A stretch of 64,000 nucleotides of DNA from Atriophallophorus winterbourni. Taxonomy: Eukaryota > Platyhelminthes > Trematoda > Plagiorchiida > Microphallidae. Each line of letters begins with the position of its first letter. Position 1 is the stretch's first letter. The position numbers were made by a program, and so were the translations under genes. Below, one piece after another: positions 21,417-33,357 of this stretch. The notes under the pieces are model-generated. The model was not told the origin of the DNA. It saw nothing but the letters and a program-made list of their open reading frames with translations, and did no database searches. The stretch lies in assembly GCA_013407085.1 (NCBI GenBank), contig JACCGJ010001475.1, positions 1 to 64,000 on the forward strand. The letters run 5' to 3'.

Positions 21417-22775
21417 TTAATACATGTCAGGCGGACAAAATGCCTTGACATTATAATGCGGATATTGTATATCTAATCTGGCTATACAACGTTTAAGTGC
21501 AACCATCGTGCGTGACGTAATTGTCACCGGAATGACACGATTTCCCTTGTAGAACACCGGTTTATGACACTTGGTTGGTTTGTGCAGGCAAATGTTGCAG
21601 CAAGTCGCTCTGGCAACAGCTTCAATCCGGCGGTCATAAAATGGTCGCTGATTTTCCTCGGTGTCATTGATGTAAAAGGTGTACTCGATACGTGAGAGAC
21701 ACGTGGAACGCTCTCCGGTTAACGTGGTTTGCTGGTCCTCGTCAACAGATTGATTGATCCGTCTTGGTGAAGCAGTAGGTGAAGAAGTGGCAGAAGGATT
21801 AGGCGTAGGAATCCAATCATTTATTTTAGAGGGAATGGGTAATGAGCTTCGCCGGGATGTCAAACTTCCAGTGCTGGGTGTTGGGCTAGTGGAGCGTCGG
21901 TCACTTATTTTAGGATCGAAAGGTTCGCTGAGTCTGCGGCGGTTTGGAATAAGTGATCTCCTGTTGGCGATAAAATTCCGCTGTGCCTGAGGCTTATTGG
22001 GAGGTGTAGGTGGCTTTATACACAAATGGTTCTTTTGGTTTTGTCGCTTCCGCTTTGTAACAACCGGTGAAGTTTTGTTGGTTTTTTCCTCATTAACTTC
22101 ACCTTGTTCTTGTTTGTCAATACCGAAAGCCAGTTGTTCTAGAATTTTCCAAGAATTAATGTCTACTGCATCAGACATACAAAGCTTCTTGACAGAGGAA
22201 TTTAATTTTGTGTTGTGTACACTGCCTGATGTTTTTGAAATATTCGTATACGTCGGCTCGTTTTTATCGCTTCTATCACCACTAAAACCGACTAACTTTT
22301 GGTCGGCTGTTGAATTTTCATCCTCTGTCAAATTTAACACATCTTTCCACTTTAGTTTCTCTTTCGACCCACTTTTCGTGCTATAATCGGTCCGTTCATC
22401 TAAACTTTTCAAACTGGCAGTTCGAATTGTAGATGGGGTAGCAAACATGTTTTTAGACTGCTTATTTTTCAGTATTCCATCCGTTAAAGACGTAATATCT
22501 GTCGAAATGGATGGACTACTATTGTTGGTTCGCTTCAATGATCCCCACACATCAGTTACGAAACTATTCACATTGTCGGGTGATTTATCAATTTCGCTCT
22601 GACGTACTGAATGTGATGTGGTAATTTTCACGGAACCAGAACGCGGTTTGTCTGTATAATACCGTGGAATTATAGCTGATCCAGTGTGACCATGATGATT
22701 ATGAAGGATTTCATATTCTTGTGATTTGGGCCGACAAAGATTGTGCTCTTGTTTCTTCGAAGCTGTACCACCCAT
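21417..22775 (-). CDS. Unrecognised 452-residue protein with N-myristoylation-type start
   Basis: A single open frame from ATG to TAA, far longer than expected by chance here. The start MGGTASKK fits the N-myristoylation consensus (Gly2, Ser6, basic 7-8), so membrane anchoring is likely, and the start choice is supported by it. Residues 10-350 are polar and apparently disordered. They include a basic KRKR at 241-244, a PPTPP at 255-259 and repeated RRxS-type basophilic kinase sites at about 272, 280, 293 and 308, set in Ser/Pro-rich sequence. Residues 355-452 look folded: Cys at 359, 392, 393, 396, 403, 430 and 447, with CCNIC and a Val/Ile/Tyr-rich end finishing PPDMY. No known family is recognised. 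A signalling adaptor or scaffold is a guess only. Confidence 0.85.
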   Translation of the reverse strand: MGGTASKKQEHNLCRPKSQEYEILHNHHGHTGSAIIPRYYTDKPRSGSVKITTSHSVRQSEIDKSPDNVNSFVTDVWGSLKRTNNSSPSISTDITSLTDGILKNKQSKNMFATPSTIRTASLKSLDERTDYSTKSGSKEKLKWKDVLNLTEDENSTADQKLVGFSGDRSDKNEPTYTNISKTSGSVHNTKLNSSVKKLCMSDAVDINSWKILEQLAFGIDKQEQGEVNEEKTNKTSPVVTKRKRQNQKNHLCIKPPTPPNKPQAQRNFIANRRSLIPNRRRLSEPFDPKISDRRSTSPTPSTGSLTSRRSSLPIPSKINDWIPTPNPSATSSPTASPRRINQSVDEDQQTTLTGERSTCLSRIEYTFYINDTEENQRPFYDRRIEAVARATCCNICLHKPTKCHKPVFYKGNRVIPVTITSRTMVALKRCIARLDIQYPHYNVKAFCPPDMY

Positions 22776-24015
22776 ACCTCAAATTTTGTATTGTGCAAAA
22801 TCGTGGTCAAGATTACATGCCGTGTCTAAGAAGGTGTAGTCCATCGAATTCAGTTTATTAGAATGTTGTGCCTTGAAGGTTTCTCGCATCGATCGATGAA
22901 GTTTGTTTGAAAATGCCAGATTCCACGTGACCTATTAAATCGATTACAAAATCCCTGAATTCCTAAATATCCTCACAATTCGTTAAATATTGCCTTGAAT
23001 TATAACGTCTAATGTAAATTTCAAATGTTTAACTATTTCCGTAAAATAAAATTTAGCAAAATATTAAGTTGTGTTGCCTGTGATAAAATAAATCTTCAAA
23101 ATGAAATGGAGCGCAATGTCTTAATCTACGCCACCATAATTTAATCTCTAGTGTTAGTGTTACAATTTATGGGTAATTTGGTAGACGGTTATCATAAACC
23201 CAAAACCGAATCACCTTAATTCATTCAGATCATAATGAAACCGAAAGCACTAAAATGTGACTACTAATGGCCGGCAATTTTCCATCAATTAGAATTCAAG
23301 GGAACACTTTCAATTTCGATGTCTTGAGGATGGCTTCGCGTTATTGATTAGTGATCAGCGGCGATAATTCCGTTTGCAGGAATCACGCTAATTTCGGATA
23401 AACAAAACAATCTGCAAACAATCGATTACCGTGATGGGACTCGTTGAGAACTATACGAAGCAATATGATATAAGTGAAGTTAAGTGAATGAACGCTGCAT
23501 TGCTGGCTCTCTTTGTAGGAAGTCAACCATAAATTTAGTTTTGTTTCAAAGGTTGGTCTCATTGCACATGGACTACATGACTAGTTGTTCCAATTTAGGA
23601 GAAACAAAATAAACAAGAATTTCACGCCAATTATTAAGTATCATTGAGCAGGAGTATTTTTGAGCTACATAAAATGAAAAATATCATAAACCAAGTTTCA
23701 TTTCAAAAAGGTAATGGTTGTGTAAAACGATTACACTCCATTCATTTTAAAAAAGCACAAATTTTCTATTGAAAACAATTGAAATCAAAATCAAAATCTA
23801 TAAATATTGTGGAGGTGTAGGGCGCATTAGAAACGAGTGCTATTCAATAACTTTGGAATGATATACAGAAGACTGTTCTCCGGCACAAAACAAGAGCGGA
23901 AATCTCACTCGACTCTTCTCACCATCTCGCTATTCCTTTTCCAAACTCGTGACTGGCAACAATCGGAAATGGAAAATGTTCGGGATCTTTGCAAGGAAAT
24001 TAACATTTAAACGTA
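22776..24015. other. 5' flank of the 452-residue protein gene, no element recognised
   Basis: This would hold the promoter and any 5' untranslated exon of the minus-strand gene. I see no clear TATA or exon, and no family repeat. Confidence 0.35.
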
Positions 24016-24620
24016 CTCCGTTCAAGCAGTTTTAGAGTAACGTTTCACCTTTGACAATTAGAAAATGGAATGTATTTAAATAACACTTCATCCACTACTT
24101 TTAATTGGTTATTTCACTAAAAAGCTTATTGAAATACTAGGGGTGTCAAGTCACTTAGACAAAAACCGAATTAATCTGCCTATTTACACAGGTCTACACT
24201 GTGCCCTGTGCCCACAACATGAACAGCTAACGCTGAGTGTGTGATTAGGGATTGATAAGCCATCTTATTCTGTTGACGTTTCGTGGAGCGATTTTTGTGC
24301 TCTTCATTCCTAGAATAAAGTTCCTTGACCGTCTATCCAATGTACTCAAAAAAGTAATCTTTGCACTTGATCATATAAGCATCATATAAGCCATCTAAAC
24401 GTAACTTATCTCTAAAGTGTTCCAATGCCCACCGACATGCCATCTACGTCACCTATGTTGACGCAACCTCTAAAAATATACTTATCAGCTACGAAAACCC
24501 TTCGACGTTTGGTATATATACCGTGGTTCGCCAGTTTTACTTGGATTTTTGTATGGAATATTTCATTCGTTGTAATTGACAAATGAACGTGTAGCCAGCT
24601 GGTTACAGCGGACAAACTTC
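24016..24620 (-). mobile_element. Penelope-like element C-terminal remnant (GIY-YIG)
   Basis: On the minus strand, 24430-24290 reads LRDKLRLDGLYDAYMIKCKD, then YFFEYIG, TVKELYSRNEEHK. This corresponds to the Penelope GIY-YIG endonuclease pattern in which Cys and Asp precede YIG, followed by R..EH. One stop follows YIG. The upstream open frame 24615-24412 may be further element sequence. At 24025-24060, beyond its 3' side, is a word set (AAGCAGTTTTAGAGTAACGTTTCAC) shared with the foldback at 36.2 kb. Confidence 0.6.
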
Positions 24621-27241
24621 ATCGACCACAAACAATTTTAGACCAACAAATCTCCTTGATATTGATTCAAGTTTTTCAAAATTTCACATTGACTCAAATG
24701 TTTTTAGAACCCTTGTGGAGTAAATGGGATTAACCAGATTTTTAGCTGCTGACTACATCTATTTTTTTAAAAATTTCCCGCCAAAACTGTTTAAAAAAGA
24801 GTGATGGAGATGTTAATGCTGACACAAATTCATTCTGCATTACGTTGAGACTTCGAGAGAGAAATACACGGCATTTCTCACAGTTATCCAAGTGTCAAAA
24901 GAGTGAATGACTGATAACTTTTGATACAGATAGTACTACCATGTAAACAACAGTTGCAAACGGATACGGTTTCTGACTGATGTTTCCGTAAATCACAATG
25001 TAAAGAATATTTATGGTTGTTTTATTGTGGAGTCTGAGAGCTTTTCAATGAATATTTTTTCTGGTTGTGACGGCCTTTGTATCAGAACATCGAACGTGAT
25101 TGAATAGACATGTGAGTATACCAGGATGATCGATGCATTACATTGACTTAGCTTAATGATGAGATGGTAGATTCATGTCCGCAACTGGTTGCAATTTGAG
25201 CAGAATTCAAGTGTCAAACATCTGCGTTCGATTTCGAAAAGATATGCTTCTATGTAATAATCCGTGATATGAACAGTGACGAAGAAAACTTTGACCACTA
25301 TCTATACGCAAATCATCGGATCTATATGCTACACATAATTTTACCCAATATCCACGGATAAGCAATTTGAGCAACCCTAACTAGAATAATATTTTTCAGA
25401 TTTCCAGAATATATTAAAACATTTTTGGTTCATCACTTAAGTGAGCCTCTATATCATCAGCACGAAATATATTGCCACAATCGTTCAAGACATATGCGGC
25501 TAAAACTTACAAGCAGAGATTTCTTTGATTCTAGGAATTAGCACTGACTGACGTCGCTCTTTGAACGGCAAACATGGGACACTTTTAAAAAGTCTGTGGC
25601 TGTTTTAATTGGAACTCGCTCTCAGCTGGTGTGGCAATATTGAAATAAATATGCAAAATAATCCAGATGTTACAAAGCATACTAACTAACCCTATACTTA
25701 TGAAACCTAATTTGAAAGATTATTTCATAATATTATTATATTTTTACCTATAATTCCAACCAGTGGAAATTTTATGGCCAATTGTGTTTTCAACATATAT
25801 CTTGAATCTTGCACCTCGTGATATTTTTTAAATATTCGGGATTACTCATGAGTAGCGAATCCATAAAAACGATTAAATTTCATTTGAACACAACTTTGAA
25901 TTTTTATGGTAGAAAAAGCAATTAGCTGAACAGGATGACGATATAATAAACATACATAAGCTCACGAAACTTGATATTGAAACTCAAGTAACGTAAGGTT
26001 CGACATATTAATTGTGCTTTGAATTTAAAACCGCAACACATTCCGATCGTAAGTTTTAATCAAGTAGGGTTCCGAGTGAAGCGAATTCTAAACAAGAGAC
26101 AAATTGCGGTGGCTATGTAAAATCACACAAAGCTTTTGAATGCGTGTGTGTTTGAATAAGATCTGAGAAAATTCGTACAAGATTTCCAATACTATACTCG
26201 ATATGAATGATGTTAAAAATGAACGTAAGGTACGGCCGTATGCGCCAAAGCTGTTAGATCTTGTAATTTGAGTTTGGACAGCCGCACGTGGAATAGCAAA
26301 TCCCTGCTAGATGCGAGCAATTTTTTTGCACAAGTATAAATCCTCTCACGATGTTCACGTGACGGCTGAAACCATGGTTTAAATTGATGAATCCGTCACT
26401 GTACACATTTTTGAAGTAAGTTTCCATACCAAGTTTTCTGGCTTGAAACTACTGAATATTTTTTGCAGCGTTGCGGAGATACAGTATGCTTTATTATAAT
26501 CGGTGGCAGTGATGTCCCTGCTTGTAGTTTCGAGTCACACAAACACCGAGGTCTTTTCCCCTTGTTAGTCGAGATGTGATCTTGCATGACAAGTTGATAA
26601 ACATGGTGGATGGATTTTCATTAGAACATTTTCTTGCTTTTGTGTTCATTAAAAGACAAGTCATTGAACTAGCATCTACGGTTAAACTATTAATATGGTG
26701 TTCGAACAGGGCAAACTCACGATGCGGACAAATTACGGCAACACGGATTTAAACGAAATAAAATAGATACTCCTCGTTTAAATGCGAACCAAAAGGCTTA
26801 CAAAATTAACATAACTTATTATGAATTTGTCTGAAATATTATATCGTTATTGCTAGGCAAATGCATATATTTATATATAATCTAAATATGATGTAACAAA
26901 TTTGAATTTTGAATAACCATTACCTTTATTTTCGAATCCAAAAGTTTATTATTGAGTAGGACACATTTATGCTTTATAGAGTTTTGGGAATGAAACATAA
27001 AAGCTCTGAACGTTGAGCATACGAAGCGGAAAACTTGCTTTTGACGGATCAGCTATATGCAGAGTGAAATGTGTTATCATTTAGCTGTGATTGTTTGGTT
27101 GTCAATCAAAACTGCCTAATGAATTTCAATCAAACGCCATGATACCTGGTTACTTGTTTCAATGAAAACAGTTTTAGCACCTTGTTGCTCTTAAATCAGT
27201 CTATATTGTCATGTGGAACTGTGATGAGCACAAAACATTCA
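24621..27241. other. Intergenic, no recognised gene
   Basis: A minus open frame at 26396-26587 is somewhat richer in codable sequence than its surroundings but shows no domain I can name. The upstream part of the Penelope-like element may extend into 24621-25000 without recognisable blocks. Confidence 0.3.
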
Positions 27242-27310
27242 TCCGCCTTGAAGAAGAAGAAGAAATTGACTTTATTCGTACACACGAATTTTCAGCTGTT
27301 ACAATAATTT
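27242..27310 (-). repeat. 3' end of an unnamed element with GAA/TTC tail
   Basis: A short (GAA)n tract followed by TTGACTTTATTCGTACACACGA..TTTTCAGCTGTTA is the reverse complement of the sequence at 31103-31170. The short tandem tail suggests the 3' terminus of a non-LTR element. Confidence 0.5.
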
Positions 27311-28769
27311 CACCACAAATTTAAAAGATGATAAACATGTCCCGACATCGAGTTACAATTTGTCGACTGAACGATTTTTCTTGTCCGTCTAAATTGATTG
27401 ACACACGATCCAGTTTACTAGCAAAAGTTTTTCGGTCAAACGTTTCACTGCCAGTCCCGGTATCTCGTACTTCGTTTTAAACTGCATGTCCAAATTTGAC
27501 CTCAGTTGATCTGAAAATATTTGATGCATTTTACCCTTGGAGAAATTAATTGTATGCACGGCCGATTTGAAGGCCCCGCAAAAAAGAGGCGTGGATGCGA
27601 ATTACACCACAAGTTTATATTTCCATCGTGCATAATGGTCATAAAAAGGAAACAGTAATGGCAATGTTTGCAAATTTTGATGTGTTCGAGTATATTCTCC
27701 GAAATATATCACTTGGTATACAAACATCAATAAGCACTTTTCAATCATGTATTTGCTGACCTACTAATAATAGTTCACAATGATTACGTTGGCTCCGGTT
27801 GAGCACCGTGAAGTTTTAGACTAATTCAGATATGTCGCACTTTGCGTTTCACAGGATCACATATACCTTCAATTTTTTGTTTTAGTTTTTAAACGCTGAT
27901 ATATTTTAGATGGCGTAAACTGAATTAGTGAAATCTGTAAGTCGATACTAAGCTGATGAGCCAAAAACCAATCTTTGATAAAACGCGAGAACAGAAGCAA
28001 CTACAAGTGTTGAAAACATCACTCGAAACTCACACAATTGCATGAAATCGGTTCAGCTGAAAGGTAGCTTGAAACAGGAATAAACGTTCGGTTACGTTAA
28101 CAAAGTTGCATAACCTAAATTTTGGCTGGGTGGGTCAAACAAACACAACGTGGAGAGCGGTCACAAATGAGCTGATTGGCACGACAATGCCATAAAAATT
28201 AACTCAAAGTGAGAACGGGCGCAGACACACCCGAAATGTTTCATATTATGACTTAACACTGATTTTTTATATTTCTCTCAACTTGAAAACAACGCATCTA
28301 CTAATAAATAGCAAAGTTTGTCTCTATATTATAAGATCGTACCATTAAGTAATCTGTCTCTATATGGATTTTTGTCACTTGCATGATAGGCACTCTATCC
28401 ATTGCTGATCTCTCGCAGTTCGACAATCAAAAGTGGTTAAAGGTCGATGGGTTTAGTTCGGGATGTTTATTTAACGCGACAGATGGTTTGACACTTTACT
28501 GGGGTGACATGCTCAATGTTGGATGGAGTGTCCGAGAGGTGAAGATAACAATGTAAGAGACACGCAACCTCAGAAATTCCAAATATATCGTTTAATGTTT
28601 CTAGTTATTTACAAGTCATATTAAATTTATTTACGAGGGGCATGGTTCATCTATTGTTTATCTGTCACTTATGATTTAATCCATCATATGCAACAGGGAA
28701 TTTTAGGTTTCTTTTGAAGAAGGTCAAAATCTGCTAACAATACTGCAATATCTAGGTACGTGATAATGG
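27311..28769. other. Nothing recognised
   Basis: No gene or family repeat. The part nearest 27311 may be the body of the element whose 3' end is at 27242. Confidence 0.3.
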
Positions 28770-29770
28770 CGCATCATCAAAACAAATCATGGCATCTAGC
28801 GGAGTTCCCTGAGGTTTTGCCCTTGGTCCGATTCTCTTTCTAGTCTACGTCAATAAAATAACGCAACGTGTTCGAAGTAACATATTGTTATTTGCAGACG
28901 ACATAAAGATATGCAGTTACATCCTTAGCCCAGAAGACGCTTTGCTATTAAAAAAGATTTTGATACACTTCAGAGTTAATCGTTGACGAACAAACTGCAG
29001 GCTCAGGAATGTGGGGCAGCAAGTAGATTTCACATGAAAGATAGGCTCACACATTTTTGAGTAGTCAAGTGTAAAAAAGATTTAGGTTTCTGGGTATCCT
29101 CTAGATTTAAAACCACACTTCAAACAAGCACTATCTTTACAAAAGCACCGTGTGTCCACAATCTACTCGAACCGGTTTTTGGAAATGTTTGCGCAAGATA
29201 TTCTTAAGGATCATGAACACATACCTGGGACCAATCATGGAATACGCGTGGCAGTCATGGTCTCCGTGGGTCAAGAAAGATGTAGAACTTATGAAGCGAA
29301 TCTATCACCGCTCAACAAAACTAGTTATCAGCATCCGATACAAGACTTACGGAGAAATGATATCTCATCCGAATTTGTTTGACTTTCCATATCGATTAAT
29401 CAGAGGAGACATTATCCTACTTTACAAAACATGTCATACCCCTAATCATTCCTTACAGAAACTTTTTACGAGAATGGATACTCAGAATCATCGGACCTAC
29501 GATTGAATGCTTCTAGTACCAAATTTCCGCATAAACTGCAAAAGATATTCCTTCTGTCCGTGTATGTTTTATTGTGAACTGTTTACCTTATGCCATTACT
29601 AAATCAACTAACTTGCATTAATTTAAAACGAAATTAGACTAGTTTTTTAATTATTCGTTTTTCAACCACTTATGTATTGTGAAATCCGATTGCTTAGATT
29701 GCTTATATACACTAACATTTTAATTTTCACCATCCTATGGTGTATATTAAGCTTGGTGCTTTTTATAACA
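28770..29770 (+). mobile_element. CR1-type retrotransposon 3' part, decayed
   Basis: 28795-28920 reads SGVP, GFALGPILFLVYVNKIT, then LLFADDIKIC, with the catalytic FADD intact but a stop just after SGVP. The frame 29150-29506 carries the downstream block: YLGPIMEYAWQSWSPWVKKD, then a RSTKLV block and LRLIRGDIILLYKT-like sequence. 29520-29770 is the 3' untranslated region shared with the fragment at 16.4 kb. It is non-functional because of stops and frameshifts. Confidence 0.8.
29150..29506 (+). pseudogene. CR1-type reverse transcriptase C-terminal fragment
   Basis: 118 codons with the post-catalytic block of CR1-like polymerases: RIMNTYLGPIMEYAWQSWSP, KDVELMKRIYHRSTKLV, YGEMISHPNLFDFPYRLIRG, DIILLYKT. 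It would act only as part of a full RT, and the frame is cut off from the FADD block upstream. The start codon is not a biological start. Confidence 0.75.
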
Positions 29771-31102
29771 TTACACACTTTGAGTTACATTGAACTAACA
29801 AACATCCAGTCAACCTTACAATGATTCTCTAATATAAAACTCATAGTTGATTAAAATAAACCAGAAGCCTTCTAACGAATATCTGCTCGAATGTAATATT
29901 TCATCTCCGTTTAAATGATCTAATGATTACTTATAGCATAACTAAATAAGCACACGTAAATATATTTTGAATTTTAATCGGCTTAGAATATTTTCTCTAA
30001 ACAGTTCATTCCATATAGCATACAAATAAACATGCCCGCATTCCTTCGATGTCAAACAAATAAATGAATGTCACTCGAAAGTAAATCAAGTAAAGATATT
30101 TTTATCTCATATTGGCTTAACTAATTTCTTAAAAAAGAGCGAGCTTAAACTGTTTGTTTCCAGTCCAATTTTAACCTCTACCAAACAATTTTCACACGCC
30201 ACACGAGACATGAACTAGAGAGTGAGAATTTGCACCTCTGTGCAAAGTTCACTCATGAATGTGGTTCGTACACAGAACAAACATGGACGGAGTGCGATTG
30301 GCCGTTATAGATCTCAGCCATGCAGGATTGATTGATTAATTAAGTGAAAAACATTCACATTTTCCAAGTGGAAATTGAGTGAAATGTCCTCATGAAAAGT
30401 GTATCCCGATGCATGTCATCCTTCACCTTAAATCGATAGAGAAATTTGTATGGATTGCGAGATTCGTACTTTTAGATTACGGAGCAGAAGTTATTAATAA
30501 CCATGGATGCAATGACATTGTGGAAGGCAACACAAAACATATTCTTTTGAAATTACGGTAAAATGTGATGGACTAAGTGAGTTGGATCACTTACAAAAAG
30601 TGACCACAAAACCCATTTATTGTCGTGAGCAAAGTACTTTCAATCAAACTTTAGAGGGGTGGCACATTGCTGAAGTCTAGCATTGCTCCGTTACTTCAAC
30701 CCCTTACGTCTTAGTCTATGCCATCGTCACTATTTCCCTTAGTAAGATTTAATCCAGATCTTTCCCTATAGTTATAATACTGACTCAGATAGTTTGTTCA
30801 ACCACATGACATCTGTCCGATTAATGTTGATATTTAGACCACTCTCTTCTGTGCTGTGTAAGTCAGGTAAACTCGAACTATGCATCGTGTTGCGTTTAAG
30901 ATAATACAACAGCGTGTAAGCAGTCAAATACCACTAGCTTTTACCTAAACTCCAAAGAATATAGGTGTACTACTCACTATATGCTTATATTATGCGATGA
31001 GATTGAGAATGATGGTTGTCGAAAAAATGCCGCCTTTCTATCCTACTCATTCTACCGTGGAAAATCTACGCTTGCTCAACCGTACAACGATTATTCATGG
31101 TG
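29771..31102. other. Intergenic, nothing recognised
   Basis: The open frame at 30379-30561 has no domain. The part before 31103 may belong to the element whose 3' end is there. Confidence 0.3.
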
Positions 31103-31170
31103 GAATTATTTTAACTGCTGAAAATTCGTTTATATGAATAAAGCCAATTTATTTTTCTTCTTTTTCATGT
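31103..31170 (+). repeat. 3' end of unnamed element, plus copy
   Basis: GGTGGAATTATTTTAACTGC, then TGAAAATTCGTTTATATGAA and TAAAGCCAATT, ending in a TTTTTCTTCTTTTTC tract. It matches the complement of 27242-27310 over about 65 bp. Confidence 0.5.
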
Positions 31171-31739
31171 ATTTATAAAACGTCTGATGTTTTGGGTCAG
31201 AATTTTTCACGAAACCTTTTAGTTAATGCAGGATGGCCATGATGCTTTAAACTCTGGTTTGCACTTCGTTTGAGATTTTATTTGTAATCTAAGTGCTTTG
31301 GCAAGTACTATCAAAGTGAATAGGCGATAGCTGATCAGGCGTCGCGTAACCAAGGTGGTGATTGAGTGACTTGGTTGATTAGGATATGTCGGTTATTGAA
31401 TCCATATATTTGCCTCTAGAAAATGAATCGACATTTTAAGCTAGCATACGTGAAGGCTCCACCAGAACATGTCCCATGTAATTTCAAACAATAAAATCGA
31501 AGAAACTTAACCCATTTTTAGGGGAATAATTATTGCATTTTTACGCTGTGTAGAGTCGCAGTGCGCGAAGAATAAATCAAGCCACATCTTTTATTAAATT
31601 TTACTAGAAATGAGAGTGGCCAACACCTATGAATTGAAAAATCTTTTCTCAGACAGTCGGAGAATATCATAGACTAGTAGAAACATTGAATTAAAGATTT
31701 CACGTAACATATGCGAAGCATCCGTCGTATTTTGAACAT

Positions 31740-32285
31740 ATAGTGGATGGCAAAGTGACTAATGCTGAAGCGCTTTCAAAAGCTGGTCTACAGTGCATGT
31801 TCACCCTACTACGACAGCGCTGCCTGCGGTGGCTGGGCCACGTTTACGGAATGTAAAATGGTCGTATTTCGAAAGATCTACTCTATGGTAAGTTGAAATC
31901 AGGAAGTTAGCCATTGGACAGACAGCACTTGCGATATACAGACGTTTGCAAAATAGATATGAAAGCTCTTGGCATTGACACCGCGATCTGGGAAGAACTT
32001 GCTCTTGACCGCTCACATTGGAGGCACTGTGAAAAGCGTCGTCTGCATGCTGGGAAGGAGCAGATACAGCTCTTGGCGGCTGAACGCAGATCACGCCGCC
32101 GACGTGCTACTGACGCAATACAACCGAGTTCTGACTATCGTTGCCAGCGCTGCAGGAAAGATTGTTCCTCCCGAATCGAACTGTTTAGTCATTCGGAAAG
32201 CAGTGGAACATGAAAAGATCATGCGATTATGATGTACAATCATGATCAACATCGACCGAAGGAGGCCAATAATAACAACGCGCAA
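31740..32285 (+). mobile_element. RTE-like retrotransposon 3' fragment, best preserved tail
   Basis: 31750-31850 reads the ALSKAGLQCMFTLLRQRCLR, WLGHVYG block. 31914-32213 carries RQHLRYTDVCKIDMKALG and, after shifts, HWRHCEKRRLHAGKEQIQLL, then AAERRSRRRRATDA. It finishes with YRCQRCRKDCSSRIELFSHS, a CxxC...HxxxC-type finger in which the last Cys is changed. The end is ACATCGACCGAAGGAGGCCA plus ATAATAACAA. This copy shows the full order of the family's C-terminus. Confidence 0.85.
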
Positions 32286-32907
32286 GAAGTTAAAATGGAG
32301 AAATTATTCATTTTTCACCAATAAGATTCATGTTAAAAGGAACATTCGTTAGTATTTCGATGTAACATTCTCTATTGAATATCGAGCTTACCGTCAATGA
32401 CAAACAAGCAAGCTTCTCAGCATCGTCAGATGATACATTTTCATTTAAGAATAACACCATGTAGATAAACAATTCTTTCCTGGAATGATGTTCGCGACCT
32501 AGACCTAGCACGTGACTGGGAAGGCGGGTTTAATTCTCTCAGTCGAATCCGGAGCACGATTAACCGAATTCGGTGTCTGGAAGGCGACGCGGTGGTGAAC
32601 TTGCTGTCTGATATTGTCTAGGGTCAGCCTTGACTGGAATTCGGGTACCATTCCATTACACAGGCTACTATGTTTAGCTTTAAAATTGTTCTTGTCAAAA
32701 ACAACGTCCCATCGTTATATTATGCTGGGAAAGTTGCAACCGCTACCTCGGCACCAATCCAATTGAACTTCAAATTATAAAGCACAGGGTAAACCAAGTT
32801 TCTTTTAAAATAATAAATATTTTGGTTTCGCACTACTAACCACGATTTATACTAATTGAAATAGAGCGTCAAGCGGTGAAGCATTTATTGATGAAAAATG
32901 TCTTTTT
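32286..32907. other. Intergenic; GC-richer patch at 32505-32660
   Basis: A locally GC-rich stretch (GGGAAGGCGGGTTTAATTC to GAATTCGGGTACC) stands out from the AT-rich surroundings but has no open frame or known motif. The TTTATT at 32884 could be a minus-strand polyadenylation signal for TMEM185. Confidence 0.3.
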
Positions 32908-33010
32908 GTGGCTCAGTGATAGAGCGGAGGAAGCTGAGTGTTAGCCAACACAGAATAGAATGATTATCAAAGCTACTATTGACAAGGAAGCCATTCGATT
33001 CAAACGCAAA
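32908..33010 (+). promoter_or_regulatory. tRNA-like A box, possible SINE head
   Basis: GTGGCTCAGTGATAGAGCGG closely matches the D-arm/A-box of tRNAs (TGGCTCAGTGGTAGAGC). A B-box-like CCATTCGATTCAAACG lies about 80 bp downstream, too far for a normal tRNA, and no cloverleaf could be drawn. A decayed tRNA gene or tRNA-derived SINE head is likely. Confidence 0.35.
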
Positions 33011-33224
33011 GCTACTTCATGATTGAAGGGAAACACGAATGTTTCCGATTTATAATTGCGTAAAGTCATATTGCAGTGAATTAATGAATGATGTGAAAAA
33101 TGATATAAATGATTGTGATTGAATTGAGAGTGAGAATGTTTTAGAAAGAATGTGGACTTGTCTACAACAGAATGTTACAAAAAATGATACTTGTACTATT
33201 TGTTTGCACTAAAAATGCTTCACT

Positions 33225-33357
33225 TCAATCTGGAGACTGGAGTTTGCGCACGGAATCTGCCGATTCTTTCCTGAGTACCACTTGTTCGTAGGCGGGAGGG
33301 GCATCCGCGTTCCGGTTGGAAGCTGGGATGAACTCTGATGTTGGAACCGCATTAATG
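33225..33357 (-). CDS. TMEM185: TMEM185 family protein, terminal exon
   Basis: The acceptor has a pyrimidine-rich tract (TTTCCGATTCTTCCACCAG). The exon enters in phase 2, exactly matching the phase-2 exit of the exon at 34805. It encodes 43 residues plus TGA: INAVPTSEF, then DAPPAYEQVVLRKES to LQSPD. Base composition is clearly coding-like compared with the flanks. APPAY is a PPxY-type motif that could bind WW domains (inference). Without this exon the protein would end right at the splice donor, four residues after VDPLRT. With it the total is 349 residues, close to the about 350 of animal TMEM185. Confidence 0.75.

Noticed and set aside
21754..22386. Plus-strand frames at 21754-21990 and 21997-22386
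   Set aside because: Shadows of the minus-strand 452-residue gene.
27950..27990. CTGATGAG word resembling a hammerhead core
   Set aside because: No GAAA box, stem II or stem I partner follows.
33322..33357. Alternative acceptors at 33335-33336 and 33323-33324 for the last TMEM185 exon
   Set aside because: Both would need a phase-1 donor, while the donor at 34804 is phase 2; their pyrimidine tracts are also weaker.
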